DNA from: Azospirillum humicireducens
GTDB lineage: Bacteria > Pseudomonadota > Alphaproteobacteria > Azospirillales > Azospirillaceae
Assembly (NCBI RefSeq): GCF_001639105.2
Contig: NZ_CP015285.1
Coordinates: 3,145,001-3,181,617, forward strand
DNA length: 36,617 bases
Direction of reading: 5' to 3'
Every line of letters begins with the position of its first letter. Positions within the stretch are counted from its first letter, which is position 1. Below the pieces are notes generated by a model. That model was not told the origin of the DNA. It did not search any database and saw only the letters and a list, made by a program, of their open reading frames with translations. Below, one piece after another: positions 19,293 to 28,212 of this stretch. Position numbers and translations under genes: made by a program.

Positions 19293-22256
19293 TCATTCCC
19301 CCTCCCCGCCGCCCGACGACCATTCCTGGACGCGGGCCAAATGCGCATAGTCCGTATAACGCGGCGCCATGGCCGGGCGTGGACGCGAGCGGTAGGGCGT
19401 CTGCGGGTCGTCGAACTGCGCGATCAGCGCCTCCAGACCGGCCCGCGCCTCCTCGCCCAGCTGGGCAGGGTCGCCCTTCACCGGCTTTTCCTCGCCGGCC
19501 GGGTCGCCGCCGGACAGGCGCCAGAAGGTCAGCTCCGCCACGTCGGCCTTGTCCACCCCGCTGAACCCGCCGGCTGCCGCAATCGCGGCCTCCAGCGGCA
19601 GCTGCGGGGCGAAGCCAAGCTCGATCTCGCGCGCGCTCGGCGGGGTGCCGGTCTTGTAGTCGATCACCACCAGCCCGTCGGGACCGCGGTCGATGCGGTC
19701 GGCCTTGGCGGTCAGGGCGAAGGGGCCGCCGGGACCGGACAGCTCCAGCCGGCCCGGCACCTCGGTCGCCAGCGGACGCAGGCGGGGGCGGCGCTCGCGC
19801 TCCAGATCGACGAACCAGCCGGCGACCCGCTCGAAGCGCGGCCACCAGAAGGCCCAGACGTCGGGATGGCTGCGCAGCAGCGGGCCGAACCGCTCGCGCC
19901 CCAGCGCGATCAGCCGGTCGAGCGCGTCATGCGGCAGCGGCCCCGGATGCTCGCGGACGAAGGCGTCGAGCGTGTCGTGGATGATCTGGCCGCGATCCGA
20001 CGCCCCCGGATCGGCGGCGATGGGATCGAGCGCCCGCAGCCGCAGGGCATGGCGGGCATAGATGGCGTAGGGGTCGCGCATCCAGGTTTCGATCTCGGTC
20101 ACCGACAGCTTGCGCGGCCGGGCGGTCAGCGGCGGGCGCGGCTCCGGTGCGGCCACCGGCTGCACCCGGTCGGGCTCGTCCAGCCCGCGCGCCCAGCCGA
20201 GCCAGCAGGCCCCGCGCTCCTCGATCACACCGTCCAGATCGAGCGCCTTCAGCACGGTTTCCAGCCGCAAGAGCCAGCGCGACGGCACGGTCGGCGTGCC
20301 CTCCACCCGCGCGGCGCGGGTCAGCACCACCTCCGGCGCGCCGCAGGCGTGGGCGAAATCGTGGGCCGACATGCCGACCAGCCGTTCCGGGCTGGGCAGG
20401 CCGAAATCGCGCCGCATCGGCCGCGACATCCACGGATCGGCGGAGGCGGCCGGCGGCCAGGTCCCCTCGTTCAGCCCGCCCAGGATGGTCAGGTCGAGAT
20501 GCTGGAGACGCGCCTCCATCGGACCCAGGATGAACAGGCGCGGATGCAGGCCGTAGCGGGGGCGCACCGCCCGCGCGCTCATCAGCGCATCGAGCAACGC
20601 CGGGTAATCCTTGGCCGGGATCGCCGGGAAGCCGTCGGCCGCGTCGAGCAGGTCGTGGACGAAGCGCGCCGCCTCCTCGCCATCGTCCTGGCGCCACAGC
20701 CGTTCCGCCCCGGTCAACTCATCGTCGGCGGCCAGCGATTCGCAGAAGGCGACATGGGCGCGCACGAGGTCGGCCAGCGGCGTCTCGCTGGTCAGCGCCT
20801 CAAGGAAGGGCGCGGCGCGCTGGCCGATGTCGATCAGCCAGTCGCGCAGGAACTCCTGCTGCTCCTCATGGTCGAAGCGGTCGGCCTGTTCCAGCGCGGC
20901 GAGCACGCCGTCGAAGCCTTCCGCCGGGCGGGGGCCGCGCAGCACGACGCGCTCCAGCGCGCGGGCGGCGGCGCGGAAATCCGACGAGTCGCGGCCGCCC
21001 GCCGCCATCGGATGCTTGGCGAGCGCCAGCAGGGCCAGCGGATGGACGCGGCTCGCCACCAGCTCCGCCGTCAGCCGCAGATAGGTGCCGACCGCGGTGT
21101 GGGCGAGCGGCTGGCCGCCGGAGTCGTTGACCAGGATGCCCCAGCGCGCCAGCGCCATGGCGACCCGGCGTCCCAGGTTGCGGTCGGGGGTGATGAGTGC
21201 GGCGGTCTTCGTCGGGGTTTCCAGCGCATGGCGCATCAACAATGCGATGACCTGCGCCTCCTCCTCCGATGTCGCGGCGTCGATCCGGGTCAGCCCGTCC
21301 AGCGCCGCAGCCTCCACGCCTGTCAACTCGCGCCAGCCCTCGGTGGTCGCCGCCGGGCGCATCGCCTCGGCGATCAGGCGGGCGCGGGCGCCGCGCGGCT
21401 CCGGCGCGTCGGTCCAGGGCTGGACTTCGCGCCGCTCGACGCCCAGCAAATGGATCAGCTGCGACAGCCCGTGCTGCGGGTGGGACTCGTCCCCGGCGAT
21501 GGCGTCCCAGATCGCGTCGTCGGCCCCGGTGTCGAGGCCGGGCAGCACCACCGCCCCCTGCGGCAGCCGGGCGATGACCGCCAGCAGTTCCGTCGTCGCG
21601 ACGATGGAGCCGGTGGAGCCGGCGGCGATCACCATGCCCGGCGGCGGGGCCGCCTGCCACAGCGCCGCCTGCGTCTCCAGCGCCAGGTTGCGGCGCTTGG
21701 CCGGGTCGGTTTCTCCGGTCGATTCGAGGATGGCGGGCCAGACCTCGGTGATGATGCGCAGGAATTTCAGCGTGACCTGCCAGTGCTCGGCGTAATCCGC
21801 CGGCACCAGCGACTCCAGCTTCTCGAAGCCGGCGCGCTCGGTCCACACCGCGTCGATCAGCCGGCCGAGGTCGGCGCCCAGCCGCACCGCCTGCGCCGTG
21901 GTCGCCGACAGCCCGTCGGCGCCCAGGATCAGCCGGGCCAGCGTCATCTGCCGGTTCAGCGGCGAGATCGCCTCCGGCAAATCGAGCGGGACGTCGGGCA
22001 GCTCCTCCTCGGTCAGGCTGAGGTCGCCGGCATCCAGTTCGCCCAGCGGCGCCATTCGCGGCAGCAGCGTCGGCTGCCCGCCCGACCGCCGCAGGAAGGC
22101 CGCCTGCAACGCACGGCAGGCGCGCCGGGTCGGCAGCAGGACGGTGACGCCGGCCAGAGCCATCGGGTCGCCGCCCACCCGCTCCATGATCCCCGCCGCC
22201 AGCATGTCGACGAAGGGCGCGCCCGCGGGGATGCTGTAGACTTTGGGGAGGGTCAT
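19293..22256 (-). CDS. addB: Double-strand break repair protein AddB (alphaproteobacterial type)
   Basis: The 987-residue protein is the partner of AddA. The N-terminal half is helicase-like but lacks a canonical Walker A (VTVLLPTRRACRALQAAFLR in its place). The C-terminal part has the RecB-family nuclease motif VVIDYKTGTPP (~865). AddB is thought to cut one strand and recognise Chi. The start at 22256 (MTLPKVYSIPAG) is chosen because the 95-residue upstream extension runs through a palindromic repeat and into murU. I could not pick out the iron-sulfur cysteines known from Bacillus AddB, in line with the alphaproteobacterial subtype. Confidence 0.94.
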   Translation of the reverse strand: MTLPKVYSIPAGAPFVDMLAAGIMERVGGDPMALAGVTVLLPTRRACRALQAAFLRRSGGQPTLLPRMAPLGELDAGDLSLTEEELPDVPLDLPEAISPLNRQMTLARLILGADGLSATTAQAVRLGADLGRLIDAVWTERAGFEKLESLVPADYAEHWQVTLKFLRIITEVWPAILESTGETDPAKRRNLALETQAALWQAAPPPGMVIAAGSTGSIVATTELLAVIARLPQGAVVLPGLDTGADDAIWDAIAGDESHPQHGLSQLIHLLGVERREVQPWTDAPEPRGARARLIAEAMRPAATTEGWRELTGVEAAALDGLTRIDAATSEEEAQVIALLMRHALETPTKTAALITPDRNLGRRVAMALARWGILVNDSGGQPLAHTAVGTYLRLTAELVASRVHPLALLALAKHPMAAGGRDSSDFRAAARALERVVLRGPRPAEGFDGVLAALEQADRFDHEEQQEFLRDWLIDIGQRAAPFLEALTSETPLADLVRAHVAFCESLAADDELTGAERLWRQDDGEEAARFVHDLLDAADGFPAIPAKDYPALLDALMSARAVRPRYGLHPRLFILGPMEARLQHLDLTILGGLNEGTWPPAASADPWMSRPMRRDFGLPSPERLVGMSAHDFAHACGAPEVVLTRAARVEGTPTVPSRWLLRLETVLKALDLDGVIEERGACWLGWARGLDEPDRVQPVAAPEPRPPLTARPRKLSVTEIETWMRDPYAIYARHALRLRALDPIAADPGASDRGQIIHDTLDAFVREHPGPLPHDALDRLIALGRERFGPLLRSHPDVWAFWWPRFERVAGWFVDLERERRPRLRPLATEVPGRLELSGPGGPFALTAKADRIDRGPDGLVVIDYKTGTPPSAREIELGFAPQLPLEAAIAAAGGFSGVDKADVAELTFWRLSGGDPAGEEKPVKGDPAQLGEEARAGLEALIAQFDDPQTPYRSRPRPAMAPRYTDYAHLARVQEWSSGGGEGE

Positions 22257-22296
22257 GGACTGTCCGGACTGATGCTTGATGGTTTGGGCGCCGATT

Positions 22297-22422
22297 GCCC
22301 CCTTCCTAACCCTCCCCCACCCTCGGCCGGCCAAAGGCCGGTCCGATCGTGGGAGAGGGAACTGCCGTCGCTTTGCGTAAGGCACCCTCTCCCGCGTAGC
22401 GGGGGAGGGTTGGGGAGGGGGC
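22297..22422. repeat. Dispersed palindromic repeat, copy 1 (murU-addB spacer)
   Basis: 22297-22366 matches, in reverse complement, 30071-30140 over 70 bases with two differences. It carries the core palindrome cggccggccaaaggccggtccg flanked by gtgggagaggg. A second hairpin, ccctctcccgc-gta-gcgggggaggg, follows at 22385-22409. The element fills most of the 200-base gap between murU and addB. Confidence 0.85.
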
Positions 22423-22456
22423 AAAACGTTCCGTTGATCGTACCTCAGCCAACCTC

Positions 22457-23197
22457 TCAATGCGCCACCGCCCGCACGCCGCCGATGGCCAGCAGATCCT
22501 CCGCTTCCCGGAGGCCGTCCGGCGTGCCGATGTGGAACCACAGCCCGTCATGGGCAAGGCCGAACAGCCGGCCCGCCGCCTGGGCGCGGTCCCAGATCAG
22601 GTTGGTGGAGAAGGCGCCGTCGGGCGTGTCCGCCGCGAACAGCTCCGGCTTGACGATCTGCACCCCGGCATAGACGAAGGGCGCCAGTTCGCGCTCGGCC
22701 CGGCGGGTCAGGCCGCCCAGCGGGTCCATGTGATAGTCGCCGAGCCCGTCATAGCCGACCGACTTGGTCGTCGCCATCAGCAGCAGCAGCGCGTCCATCT
22801 CCGCCGGGTTCCAGTGGGCGGCCAGCCGGCGCAGGGCCGGGACCGGCCCGTCGAGCCAGAAGATGTCGGCATTGACCGTATAGACCGGCGCGGATCCCAG
22901 ATGGGGCAGGGCCTTCTTCACCCCGCCGCCGGTCTCCAGCAGGGTCTCCTCCGGTGACAGGGTGATTGTGGGCGCCGTCCGGTCCTTCAGATGCGCGCCG
23001 ATCATTGCGCCCAGATAATGGCTGTTGACCACCGCCCGGCCGACGCCGGCCTCGGCCAGCCGGTCCAGCGCATGGTCCAGCATCGGTTTTCCCAGCACCG
23101 GGATCAGTGGCTTCGGCCTGTGGTTGGTCAGGGGGCGCATGCGCAGGCCCTGGCCGGCGGCCAGCACCATGGCAGTATCGGGAATGGTCACGGTCAT
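22457..23197 (-). CDS. murU: N-acetylmuramate 1-phosphate uridylyltransferase-like nucleotidyltransferase
   Basis: The 246-residue protein has the sugar nucleotidyltransferase N-terminus MVLAAGQGLRMRPLTNHRP followed by KPLIPVLGKPMLDHALDRL. This gives the G-x-G-x-R-M and P-K-P nucleotide-binding and catalytic signature. It also has NADIFW, a likely metal-binding Asp. MurU converts MurNAc 1-phosphate to UDP-MurNAc in the peptidoglycan recycling route that bypasses MurA and confers intrinsic fosfomycin resistance. Assignment over a mannose-1-phosphate guanylyltransferase rests on the adjacent amgK. The start at 23197 (MTVTIPDTAMVLAAG) sits one base after the amgK stop. Confidence 0.88.
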   Translation of the reverse strand: MTVTIPDTAMVLAAGQGLRMRPLTNHRPKPLIPVLGKPMLDHALDRLAEAGVGRAVVNSHYLGAMIGAHLKDRTAPTITLSPEETLLETGGGVKKALPHLGSAPVYTVNADIFWLDGPVPALRRLAAHWNPAEMDALLLLMATTKSVGYDGLGDYHMDPLGGLTRRAERELAPFVYAGVQIVKPELFAADTPDGAFSTNLIWDRAQAAGRLFGLAHDGLWFHIGTPDGLREAEDLLAIGGVRAVAH

Positions 23198-23198
23198 C

Positions 23199-24227
23199 TC
23201 AGATCGACTCCGGAACGACGAAGGCGGTGCGGGCGTTTGGTGGCAGATGGCGGGCGAACCAAGTGGCGACCGGTGCAAGCTCCGGCTTCGTCAACTGCGC
23301 CTCCAGCAGGCGCCAGACCCGCGGCAGATGGACAAGGTAGGAGCGCCGCCCCTGGCTCAGCGCCAGACGGACGAAGATGGCGACGATCCGCGTGTGACGG
23401 ACCGCCCCCAGCACCGCCATGGCGCGGCGGAAGGCGGCGGCGTCGATCTCGGGGAAGGCGGCGAGATAGCGGGCGACCATCGCGTCCGCCAGAGCGGGGG
23501 CAACGTCGCGCCGCGCATCCTCCAGCAGCGAGACGAGGTCGTAGGCCCGCGGCCCCCAGCCGGCGCTCTGGAAGTCGATCAGCCCGGCGGCCTTCGCCCC
23601 CGGCCGGTCCAGCCGCATCAGATTGTCAACATGGTAGTCGCGCAGCAGAAGCGACGGAGCCCCGGCGCAGACCGGCTCCAGCACCGTCCGCCAAGCCGTA
23701 TCGAAATCGCAACGATCCTTGTCGCTCAAGGGGTGTCCCAACACCACCGGCATATAGGCGTCGAGGAACAGACGGGTCTGGGCGATGAACAAATCCGGGT
23801 CGTAGACGGGCAGGGCGAGGCGTTGCGCCGCCCCCTCCGGCCAGCCGCGATGGATCGCGATCAGCGCGTCGGTCGCCATCCGATAGAGCGGCTGCGGATC
23901 GGCGCCGTCGGCCAGCAGGCGGGAAAATGTATCGCTTCCGAAATCATCCTGGATCGCCAGCCCCCGCTCCACATCCGCCGCGATCACGGCGGGAACCGAC
24001 AGCCCGATGGCGGCCAACTCGGCGCCGATGGCGATGAAGGGGACCAGATCCTCGGCCGGGGCGGGCGTGTCCACCAGGATCAGGGTTTCGCCATCGGCCT
24101 TGCGCAGCCGCTCGTAGCGCCTTGCGGAGGCATCGCCGGCCAGCGGCTCCCGCACCGCACCAGACAGGCCGTTGGCGGCCAGGAAGGCGGCGATCTCCGC
24201 TTCCCGCGCCTGAGACACGACCGTCAT
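23199..24227 (-). CDS. amgK: Anomeric MurNAc/GlcNAc kinase AmgK (aminoglycoside phosphotransferase fold)
   Basis: The 342-residue protein has the APH/choline-kinase fold. The catalytic loop is LLLRDYHVDNLM (~194) with Asp and Asn in the expected places, and the metal-binding IDFQSAGWGP motif lies at ~217. AmgK phosphorylates MurNAc at C1 for MurU, which is encoded next to it. The ATG at 24227 overlaps the tsaE stop by one base (TGATG); a GTG one codon earlier is the only nearby alternative. Tight packing with tsaE and murU points to one transcript. Confidence 0.9.
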   Translation of the reverse strand: MTVVSQAREAEIAAFLAANGLSGAVREPLAGDASARRYERLRKADGETLILVDTPAPAEDLVPFIAIGAELAAIGLSVPAVIAADVERGLAIQDDFGSDTFSRLLADGADPQPLYRMATDALIAIHRGWPEGAAQRLALPVYDPDLFIAQTRLFLDAYMPVVLGHPLSDKDRCDFDTAWRTVLEPVCAGAPSLLLRDYHVDNLMRLDRPGAKAAGLIDFQSAGWGPRAYDLVSLLEDARRDVAPALADAMVARYLAAFPEIDAAAFRRAMAVLGAVRHTRIVAIFVRLALSQGRRSYLVHLPRVWRLLEAQLTKPELAPVATWFARHLPPNARTAFVVPESI

Positions 24228-24709
24228 CACAGCGTCCAGCCGGCGGCGGCAACCCGCGCCGCCAACGCGCCGTGGCCGGTCAGCGTGGCGCGGCGGGCAT
24301 CCGGCCCGTCATGCTCCATCGTCACCTCGACCCGGTCGGGCGGCAGCAGCGGCCCCAGCCGGTCCGGCCACTCCACCAGCGCCACCGCCTCGGCCCGTGC
24401 ATCGTCCCAGCCCAGCTCATACACCTCGTCCGGCCCGGACAGGCGGTAGAGGTCGAAATGCCAGACAGGGCCGATGGCGGTGTCGTAGGTCTGCACCAGG
24501 GTGAAGGTGGGGGACGGCACCTCGGCATCCTCATGGGTGACGCTGCGGATCAGCGCCCGCGACAGCGCCGACTTGCCGGCGCCGAGGTCGCCGCGCAGAG
24601 CCACGATGTCGCCCGGCCGCAGCATTGCGCCCAGCCGGCGGCCCAGCGCCGCGGTGGCGGCCTCGTCAGGCAACGGGATCGCGACGGTATGGAGGGAAGT
24701 GTCCGACAT
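24227..24709 (-). CDS. tsaE: tRNA t6A37 biosynthesis ATPase TsaE
   Basis: The 160-residue P-loop protein has Walker A GDLGAGKSALSRALIR (~41-56), the family motif PSPTFTLVQTY (~65-75) and WHFDLYRL. TsaE hydrolyses ATP to reset the TsaB-TsaD complex that makes N6-threonylcarbamoyladenosine at position 37 of ANN-decoding tRNAs. Fusion-like linkage of tsaE with amgK and murU is common in alphaproteobacteria. It starts 55 bases after the small unknown gene upstream. Confidence 0.95.
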   Translation of the reverse strand: MSDTSLHTVAIPLPDEAATAALGRRLGAMLRPGDIVALRGDLGAGKSALSRALIRSVTHEDAEVPSPTFTLVQTYDTAIGPVWHFDLYRLSGPDEVYELGWDDARAEAVALVEWPDRLGPLLPPDRVEVTMEHDGPDARRATLTGHGALAARVAAAGWTL

Positions 24710-24764
24710 GGCGCGGATACTGTGCGAAGCCGCCGCCCGCCCGCAAGCCGGAAAGAAGAGTGGG

Positions 24765-25190
24765 TCAGCGGCCGACCCGCCGCTTCGGCGACAGCCGGTC
24801 GCTCACGCCGCCGGTTTCGGCGGCAGCGGTTGTCACCACCAGCCGCGGCGCCTTGTTGAAGTTCATGGTGATCATCAGCGTCAACGCGCCGTTTATCAGG
24901 TGCAGCATCTTGTCGGATGCCACCGGCAGGGGAATGCGCCGGCCCATGCAATAGCCGACCAGCGCCGCCGTCACCTCGGTGTCGGCCAGAACCAGTTCGG
25001 TTACCGCGCCGTTGTCGTCGGTGATCGAAAGACGGGTTTCGATGCCTTCCTGCTCCGGTCCCTCGTTGCGGTGGTAGACGACCTTGGACACGGTGCCGAC
25101 CGGCAACTGGTCCTTCACCCGGCGTCGGCGGTCGAGCACGGCTCGCACAACCTCCTGCTCGGTGAAGACCAGACAGCGAAGTTCCTTCAT
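24765..25190 (-). CDS. Uncharacterised small protein heading the tsaE-amgK-murU cluster
   Basis: I do not recognise this 141-residue protein. It begins MKELRCLVFTEQEVVRAVLDRRRR, has a charged middle with VVYHRNEGPEQEG and alternating hydrophobic strands (RLSITDDNGAVTELVLADTEVTAALV). It ends with a basic tail (DRLSPKRRVGR). There are no membrane segments or obvious catalytic motifs; the mix suggests a small alpha/beta regulatory or binding domain. ATG at 25190 gives the natural N-terminus; the longer frame from 25292 overlaps the promoter region. It precedes tsaE by 55 bases on the same strand, so it may be the first gene of that operon. Confidence 0.75.
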   Translation of the reverse strand: MKELRCLVFTEQEVVRAVLDRRRRVKDQLPVGTVSKVVYHRNEGPEQEGIETRLSITDDNGAVTELVLADTEVTAALVGYCMGRRIPLPVASDKMLHLINGALTLMITMNFNKAPRLVVTTAAAETGGVSDRLSPKRRVGR

Positions 25191-25502
25191 TCCGGGCCTC
25201 CACCCGACTTGCATCCGGACCGGCCTCCGGGCCGCCCAGCCCGGCCATCCGCCGCAGGCTCCTACTGTCCGCCCTGCACCTCCGGCGTGCAATCGACAAA
25301 TTTAAGCGAATTTATGCGAAATTGTAAAATTCACACCGCCATCCCGGCGTGAAGCCCGGACCCGGGCGCGACACAGCACCGCTTTTCCCTTGCTGGGGGT
25401 TGACCCGGCCGGGAAATGCGGACAATGGAAAGACCGTTCGTTCACCTTCGTCGTCGATCCGGCATCCTCAACCCGGCGCCCCGTCTCAAGGAATTGGCTT
25501 CC
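25191..25502. other. Divergent intergenic region with candidate promoters and a tandem 10-bp repeat
   Basis: This 312-base gap separates the small unknown gene (-) from the ferredoxin-NADP reductase (+). An AT-rich island at 25296-25332 stands out. It contains a minus-strand promoter candidate, TTTACA (25328-25323), 18 bases, TAAATT (25304-25299). The spacer overlaps a tandem direct repeat, TTTAAGCGAA then TTTATGCGAA (25301-25320). On the plus strand TTGACC at 25400-25405 is a possible -35, but the hexamer 17 bases on (CAATGG) is a poor -10. No small gene is convincing. Confidence 0.5.
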
Positions 25503-26540
25503 ATGTCGCAGACCGCATCCAGCAACGACGTCCTCACCACCGATGTCGTCATCGTCGGCGCCGGCCCCGTCGGCCTGTTCGCCGTGTTCGAATGCGGCAT
25601 GCTGAAAATGCGCTGCCATGTGGTGGATGCGCTGGACATGGTGGGCGGCCAGTGCACCGCGCTCTATCCGGAAAAGCCGATCTACGACATCCCGGCCCAT
25701 CCCTCGATCGAGGCGGCCGACCTGATCGACCGGCTGGCGGAACAGGCGGCCCCCTTCTCGCCCACCTATCACCTGGGCCAGCAGGTGGAGAAGCTGACCC
25801 GCCAGGACAGCGGGCGCTGGCTGGTGGAGACCAGCATCGGCACGAAGATCGACGCCCAGGCGGTCATCATCGCCGCCGGCAGCGGCGCCTTCGGTCCCAA
25901 CCGCCCGCCGCTCGACGGGCTGGAAGCCTATGAGGGCAAGTCGGTTTTCTACATGGTGCGCCGCCGCCAGGACTTCGCCGGCAAGAAGGTGGTGATCGCC
26001 GGCGGCGGCGACAGCGCGGTCGATTGGGCCATCTCGCTGGCCGATGTGGCGGAGCGCGTCTATGTCGTCCACCGCCGTCCGAAATTCCGCGCGGCACCCG
26101 AAAGCGTCGCCCGCATGGAAGCCCTGGTGCGCGAGGGGCGGATCGAGATGGTGGTGCCTTACCAGCTCTCCGGCCTGGATGGCGCGGACGGCCAGCTGAC
26201 CGCCGTGCGCGTCGCCACGCTGGACGGCGAGGAAAAGGCGCTGCCGGCCGATGCGCTGCTCGCCTTCTTCGGCCTGTCGATGAATCTCGGCCCCATTGCC
26301 GACTGGGGCCTGGATCTGGAGCGCAGCCACATCGCGGTGGCCCAGCCCGGCTGCGCCACCAACGTGCCGGGCGTCTTCGCCATCGGCGACATCGCCACAT
26401 ATCCGGGCAAGCTGAAGCTGATCCTCTGCGGCTTCGCCGAAGCGGCCCAGGCCGCCCATTCGATCCGTCCGCTTGTCTATCCGGGCGAGGCCCTGCATTT
26501 CGAATACTCCACGTCCAAGGGCGTGCCCGGCGCGGCCTGA
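25503..26540 (+). CDS. Ferredoxin-NADP(+) reductase, thioredoxin-reductase type
   Basis: The 345-residue flavoprotein has the FAD motif VVIVGAGPVGLFAVFE (~15-30), GGQCTALYPEKPIYDIP (~54-70), a second Rossmann motif for NADP VVIAGGGDSAVDWAIS (~163) and the C-terminal FAD motif GVFAIGDIATYPGKLKLI (~290). It lacks the CxxC disulfide of true thioredoxin reductases, which identifies the YumC-like ferredoxin reductase group. It moves electrons between NADPH and ferredoxin or flavodoxin. ATG at 25503 is preceded by aagga at a good distance; the frame-extending start at 25416 has no site. Confidence 0.93.
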   Translation: MSQTASSNDVLTTDVVIVGAGPVGLFAVFECGMLKMRCHVVDALDMVGGQCTALYPEKPIYDIPAHPSIEAADLIDRLAEQAAPFSPTYHLGQQVEKLTRQDSGRWLVETSIGTKIDAQAVIIAAGSGAFGPNRPPLDGLEAYEGKSVFYMVRRRQDFAGKKVVIAGGGDSAVDWAISLADVAERVYVVHRRPKFRAAPESVARMEALVREGRIEMVVPYQLSGLDGADGQLTAVRVATLDGEEKALPADALLAFFGLSMNLGPIADWGLDLERSHIAVAQPGCATNVPGVFAIGDIATYPGKLKLILCGFAEAAQAAHSIRPLVYPGEALHFEYSTSKGVPGAA

Positions 26541-26555
26541 TCCTTTGTCAGGCGT

Positions 26556-26592
26556 CCCACCCGCGGGCCGAACGGAAAGCGGGTGGGGTCCT
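26556..26592 (+). terminator. Hairpin after the ferredoxin-NADP reductase gene
   Basis: A perfect 9-bp stem, cccacccgc (26556-26564) with gcgggtggg (26579-26587), is followed by gtcctctt. The T run is weak, so termination may be partial. It sits 16 bases after the stop codon. Confidence 0.6.
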
Positions 26593-26670
26593 CTTGCGCT
26601 CTCCCGCGCCGCACCGCATCATCGCGGCAACGAAAACGTCGCCAACGACGAGACGGGGGAGTTTGCCATC

Positions 26671-28176
26671 ATGTCGACCGCCAAGCAGCGCTTCACCCAA
26701 CGCTTCACCCTGGCCGCCATCGCCGGATTGGCGCTGGCCGCCGCATCCCAGGCGGCCCTGGCCCAGCCGCGCACCGACCTCGTCGTCGGCATGGCGCTGG
26801 AGCCACCGCATCTGGACCCCACCGCCGGGGCGGCGGGCGCCATCAAGGAAGTCACCTACGCCAACCTGTTCGAACCGCTGCTGCGCGTCGACGGCGAGGG
26901 CAAGCTGGTCCCCGGCCTGGCGGAGCGCTGGACCGTCTCGGAAGACGGGCTGACCTACCGCTTCACCCTGCGCCCGAATGCCAGGTTCCACGATGGCACC
27001 GCCGCCGATTCCGCCGACGTGAAGTTCACCCTGGACCGCGCCCGCGCCGCGGAGTCGGTGAATGCGCAGAAGGCCTATTTCGCTCCGATCGCCAAGGTGG
27101 AAACGCCGGACCCGCAGACGGTGGTCGTCACCCTGTCGCGCCCCGACGGCCTGTTCCTGTTCCACATGGCCAGCGGCGACGCCGCCATCGTCGCCCCGGA
27201 ATCGGCACCGACCAACAAGCAGAAGCCCGTCGGCACCGGTCCCTTCAAGTTCGACCGCTGGGTCGCCGGCGACCGGGTGGTGCTGGTCCGCAACCCCGAC
27301 TATGACGGGGCCAAGCCCAAGCTCGACCGCGTGACCTTCCGTTTCGTCAGCGACCCGGCCGCCCAGGTTGCGGCGCTGAAGGCCGGCGACATCGACGCCT
27401 TCACCCTGTTCAGCACCTACGAGGCGCTGCCGGAGTTTCGCAACGACCCGAAATTCACGGTGACGGTCGGCTCGACGGAGGGGGAAACCCTGCTGTCGAC
27501 CAACAATGCCCGCAAGCCCTTCGACGATGTCCGCGTCCGCCGCGCCATGGCCCATGCCATCGACCGCAAGACGCTGATCGAGGGTGTGCTGTACGGCAAC
27601 GGCGTCGCCATCGGCAGCCATTTCCCGCCGCACCGCGAGGGCTATGTCGATCTGACCGGGATGTATCCCTACGACCCGGCCAAGGCGAAGGCCCTGCTGG
27701 CCGAGGCCGGCTATCCGAACGGCTTCGACACCACGCTGCGCCTGCCGCCGCCGCCCTATGCGCGGCGCGGTGGCGAGCTGGTCGCCGCCATGCTGGCGGA
27801 GGCCGGCATCCGCGTGAAGATCGAGCCGGTGGAATGGGCGGCCTGGCTGGAAAAGACTTTCAAGGGCAAGGATTACGACCTGACCATGATCGCCCACACC
27901 GAGCCGCTGGACATCGACATCTACGCCCGGCCCGACTACTACTTCAACTACAAGAGCGAGCGCTTCAACGCCCTGAACGAGGAGCTGAACCGCAGTCAGG
28001 ACGCGGGCCGGCGCAATGCGCTCTACGGCGAGCAGCAGAAGATTCTGGCGGAGGATGCGGTCAACGGCTTCCTCTTCATGCTGCCGTCGGTGACGGTGCA
28101 GAAGGCCGGCCTGACCGGCATGTGGGTCAACCGTCCGGTCCAGGCCAACGACATCACCGGTGCGGCCTGGAAATAG
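26671..28176 (+). CDS. Peptide-type ABC transporter substrate-binding protein
   Basis: The 501-residue protein has a signal peptide (hydrophobic core LAAIAGLALAAASQAALA, cleavage near residue 31) followed by an SBP family 5 body. Seen features are the N-terminal VVGMALEPPHLDPTAGAAGA, GEGKLVPGLAERWTVSEDGL and the RPNARFHDGT segment. The family binds oligopeptides, dipeptides, nickel or glutathione in the periplasm and hands them to the membrane permeases. A gggggag ribosome-binding site precedes ATG 26671. It starts 130 bases after the reductase gene, behind a hairpin, and is followed by two permease genes. The substrate cannot be told from sequence. Confidence 0.92.
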   Translation: MSTAKQRFTQRFTLAAIAGLALAAASQAALAQPRTDLVVGMALEPPHLDPTAGAAGAIKEVTYANLFEPLLRVDGEGKLVPGLAERWTVSEDGLTYRFTLRPNARFHDGTAADSADVKFTLDRARAAESVNAQKAYFAPIAKVETPDPQTVVVTLSRPDGLFLFHMASGDAAIVAPESAPTNKQKPVGTGPFKFDRWVAGDRVVLVRNPDYDGAKPKLDRVTFRFVSDPAAQVAALKAGDIDAFTLFSTYEALPEFRNDPKFTVTVGSTEGETLLSTNNARKPFDDVRVRRAMAHAIDRKTLIEGVLYGNGVAIGSHFPPHREGYVDLTGMYPYDPAKAKALLAEAGYPNGFDTTLRLPPPPYARRGGELVAAMLAEAGIRVKIEPVEWAAWLEKTFKGKDYDLTMIAHTEPLDIDIYARPDYYFNYKSERFNALNEELNRSQDAGRRNALYGEQQKILAEDAVNGFLFMLPSVTVQKAGLTGMWVNRPVQANDITGAAWK

Positions 28177-28212
28177 CGTCGAGCAAGTAAGGCCAAGTAA
28201 GGATAGACCCGC

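Noticed and set aside
22297..22422. Repeat region as a CRISPR array
   Set aside because: The repeats are palindromic, few and unevenly spaced, with no unique spacers or cas genes.
16655..22673. Very long open frames antisense to addA and addB (838 and 1110 codons)
   Set aside because: They are mirror frames of strongly conserved helicase-nuclease genes with the low-complexity composition expected of GC-rich antisense frames; no motifs or ribosome-binding sites.
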